A stretch of 33,110 bases of DNA from Chloroflexota bacterium. Its GTDB lineage: Bacteria; Chloroflexota; Dormibacteria; Dormibacterales; Dormibacteraceae. Under the pieces are notes generated by a model. The model worked only from the letters and a program-made list of their open reading frames with translations, searched no databases and had not been told where the DNA came from. The DNA lies in assembly GCA_005882135.1 (NCBI GenBank), contig VBDR01000044.1, positions 1 to 33,110 of the forward strand, written 5' to 3'. Of the stretch, positions 32,391 to 33,110 are shown in pieces. A program made the translations under genes and the position numbers. Within the stretch, counting starts at the first letter, position 1, and each line of letters starts with the position of its first letter.

Positions 32391-33110
32391 TTACGAGCGA
32401 ACCAACAGCGCCTCACGAGTGAACAGCCTCAGGGCGGCGTAAAAGCAAAGGCCGCCGGTGAGGATCAGGCTGGCCGAGGTCACGATCAGAGGGCTCCAGG
32501 AAAGCGCGTTGTGGACGATCGCGTCGCGGAGCACGAGGACGGCGTTGAGGATCGGAATCAGGTAGTACCACAGGCTCGGGCTGAAGTCCGGGATGAAGAG
32601 CACCATCGCCGCCGGGAAGATCGTGATGAAGTACAGCGGTGTGGCGTAAGCCTGCCCCTGGCGGAAGTTGCGGGCCAGGGTGCCGAGGGCGATGGTTAGC
32701 GAGCTGAACGAGGCCGCCAGCAGGACTGCGAGCCAGACCATCACGACCGCCGCCAGCGGCGTGAGGGTGATCTGGGCTTGCTGCCCGCTGATGCCGAAAG
32801 AGATCTGGCTCAATGCGATCAGCATCGACCCGATCGCAGCGATGGCGGCGGTGAGGCTGATCAGGCTCACGGCCAGGATCTTGCCGATCAGGATCTGGCC
32901 TCGCGGCGCCGGCGTGAGCAGCAGGCTTTCCAGCGTCTTGCGCTCACGCTCCCCCGCCGAGCTGTCCAGGGCGGCCGACAATCCGCCTGTCAGGCTCATC
33001 GTGATCAGGATGTAAGGCAGGAAGAAGCTCAGGAAAGAGTTGCCCGCGGCCTGTGTCGGCGAGCTCAGCGGGTGCAGGGTGACCGGTAGCGGGTTCAGCA
33101 CAGACGGATC
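32391..33110 (-). CDS. ABC-2 type transporter permease (NatB-like), C-terminal part
   Basis: This is the C-terminal ~240 residues of an ABC-2 family permease, open past the right edge (no stop between 33102 and 33110), so the GTG at 33101 need not be the start. The NatB-like element GERERKTLESLLLTP is present after the first visible membrane helix. At least five more hydrophobic segments follow, including LAAVVMVWLAVLLAASFSSL. The protein would form the channel of an export pump, possibly sodium or drug; the partner ATPase must lie beyond the window on the right. The substrate is unknown. Confidence 0.85.
   Translation of the reverse strand, partial: DPSVLNPLPVTLHPLSSPTQAAGNSFLSFFLPYILITMSLTGGLSAALDSSAGERERKTLESLLLTPAPRGQILIGKILAVSLISLTAAIAAIGSMLIALSQISFGISGQQAQITLTPLAAVVMVWLAVLLAASFSSLTIALGTLARNFRQGQAYATPLYFITIFPAAMVLFIPDFSPSLWYYLIPILNAVLVLRDAIVHNALSWSPLIVTSASLILTGGLCFYAALRLFTREALLVRS

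Overview
This is a gene-dense chromosomal window from a high-GC bacterium. It contains essentially a whole de novo purine gene set, packed head to tail with overlapping stop and start codons. The taxon cannot be fixed from sequence alone. A GuaB3-type IMP dehydrogenase, an SDR + PlsC-like pair of the kind seen in mycobacteria, and an actinobacterial-looking zinc-ribbon membrane protein suggest a Terrabacteria lineage. Actinomycetota, Chloroflexota or a Dormibacterota-like soil lineage are all possible; this is inference, not a search result.

Layout. 1-481: 3' end of a glutamate dehydrogenase. 481-909: tandem array of three full ~120-bp units and one decayed unit, each with a perfect or near-perfect hairpin. 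916-3002: an SDR coupled to a PlsC-like acyltransferase. 3116-4693: secreted Asp-box (sialidase-fold) protein. 4727-5155 (-): DUF4332-like protein. 5215-14421 (+): guaB (GuaB3 type), guaA, a terpenoid-cyclase-fold protein, purD, purE, the two pyruvate carboxylase subunits and a NUDIX hydrolase. 14418-17278 (-): an ECF sigma factor coupled to a membrane anti-sigma-like protein with a large ectodomain. 17383-28222 (+): purB-C-S-Q-L-F-M-N-H, then tryptophan 2,3-dioxygenase and a 59-residue Cys-rich protein. 28219-30251: DHA2-type MFS exporter divergent from a MarR regulator. 30256-33110 (-): zinc-ribbon membrane protein, thiolase, small membrane protein and a partial ABC-2 permease.

Together the pur genes cover PRPP to IMP (purF, D, N, S/Q/L, M, E, C, B, H), and guaB/guaA continue to GMP. 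purK and purA are not in the window. Two sigma70-like promoters fit the layout, one before guaB and one before purB. The purB promoter overlaps an upstream ATG and points to a TTG start further in. Coupling overlaps of the NTGA type are used repeatedly.

Most worth a second look: the tandem hairpin array; three genes (guaB, guaA, NUDIX) whose conserved N-termini begin upstream of any ATG/GTG/TTG; the cyclase-fold gene inside the purine cluster; the tryptophan dioxygenase + Cys-rich pair ending the purine operon; and the anti-sigma-like protein with an Ig-like/beta-propeller ectodomain. I found no CRISPR array, insertion sequence, tRNA or rRNA.
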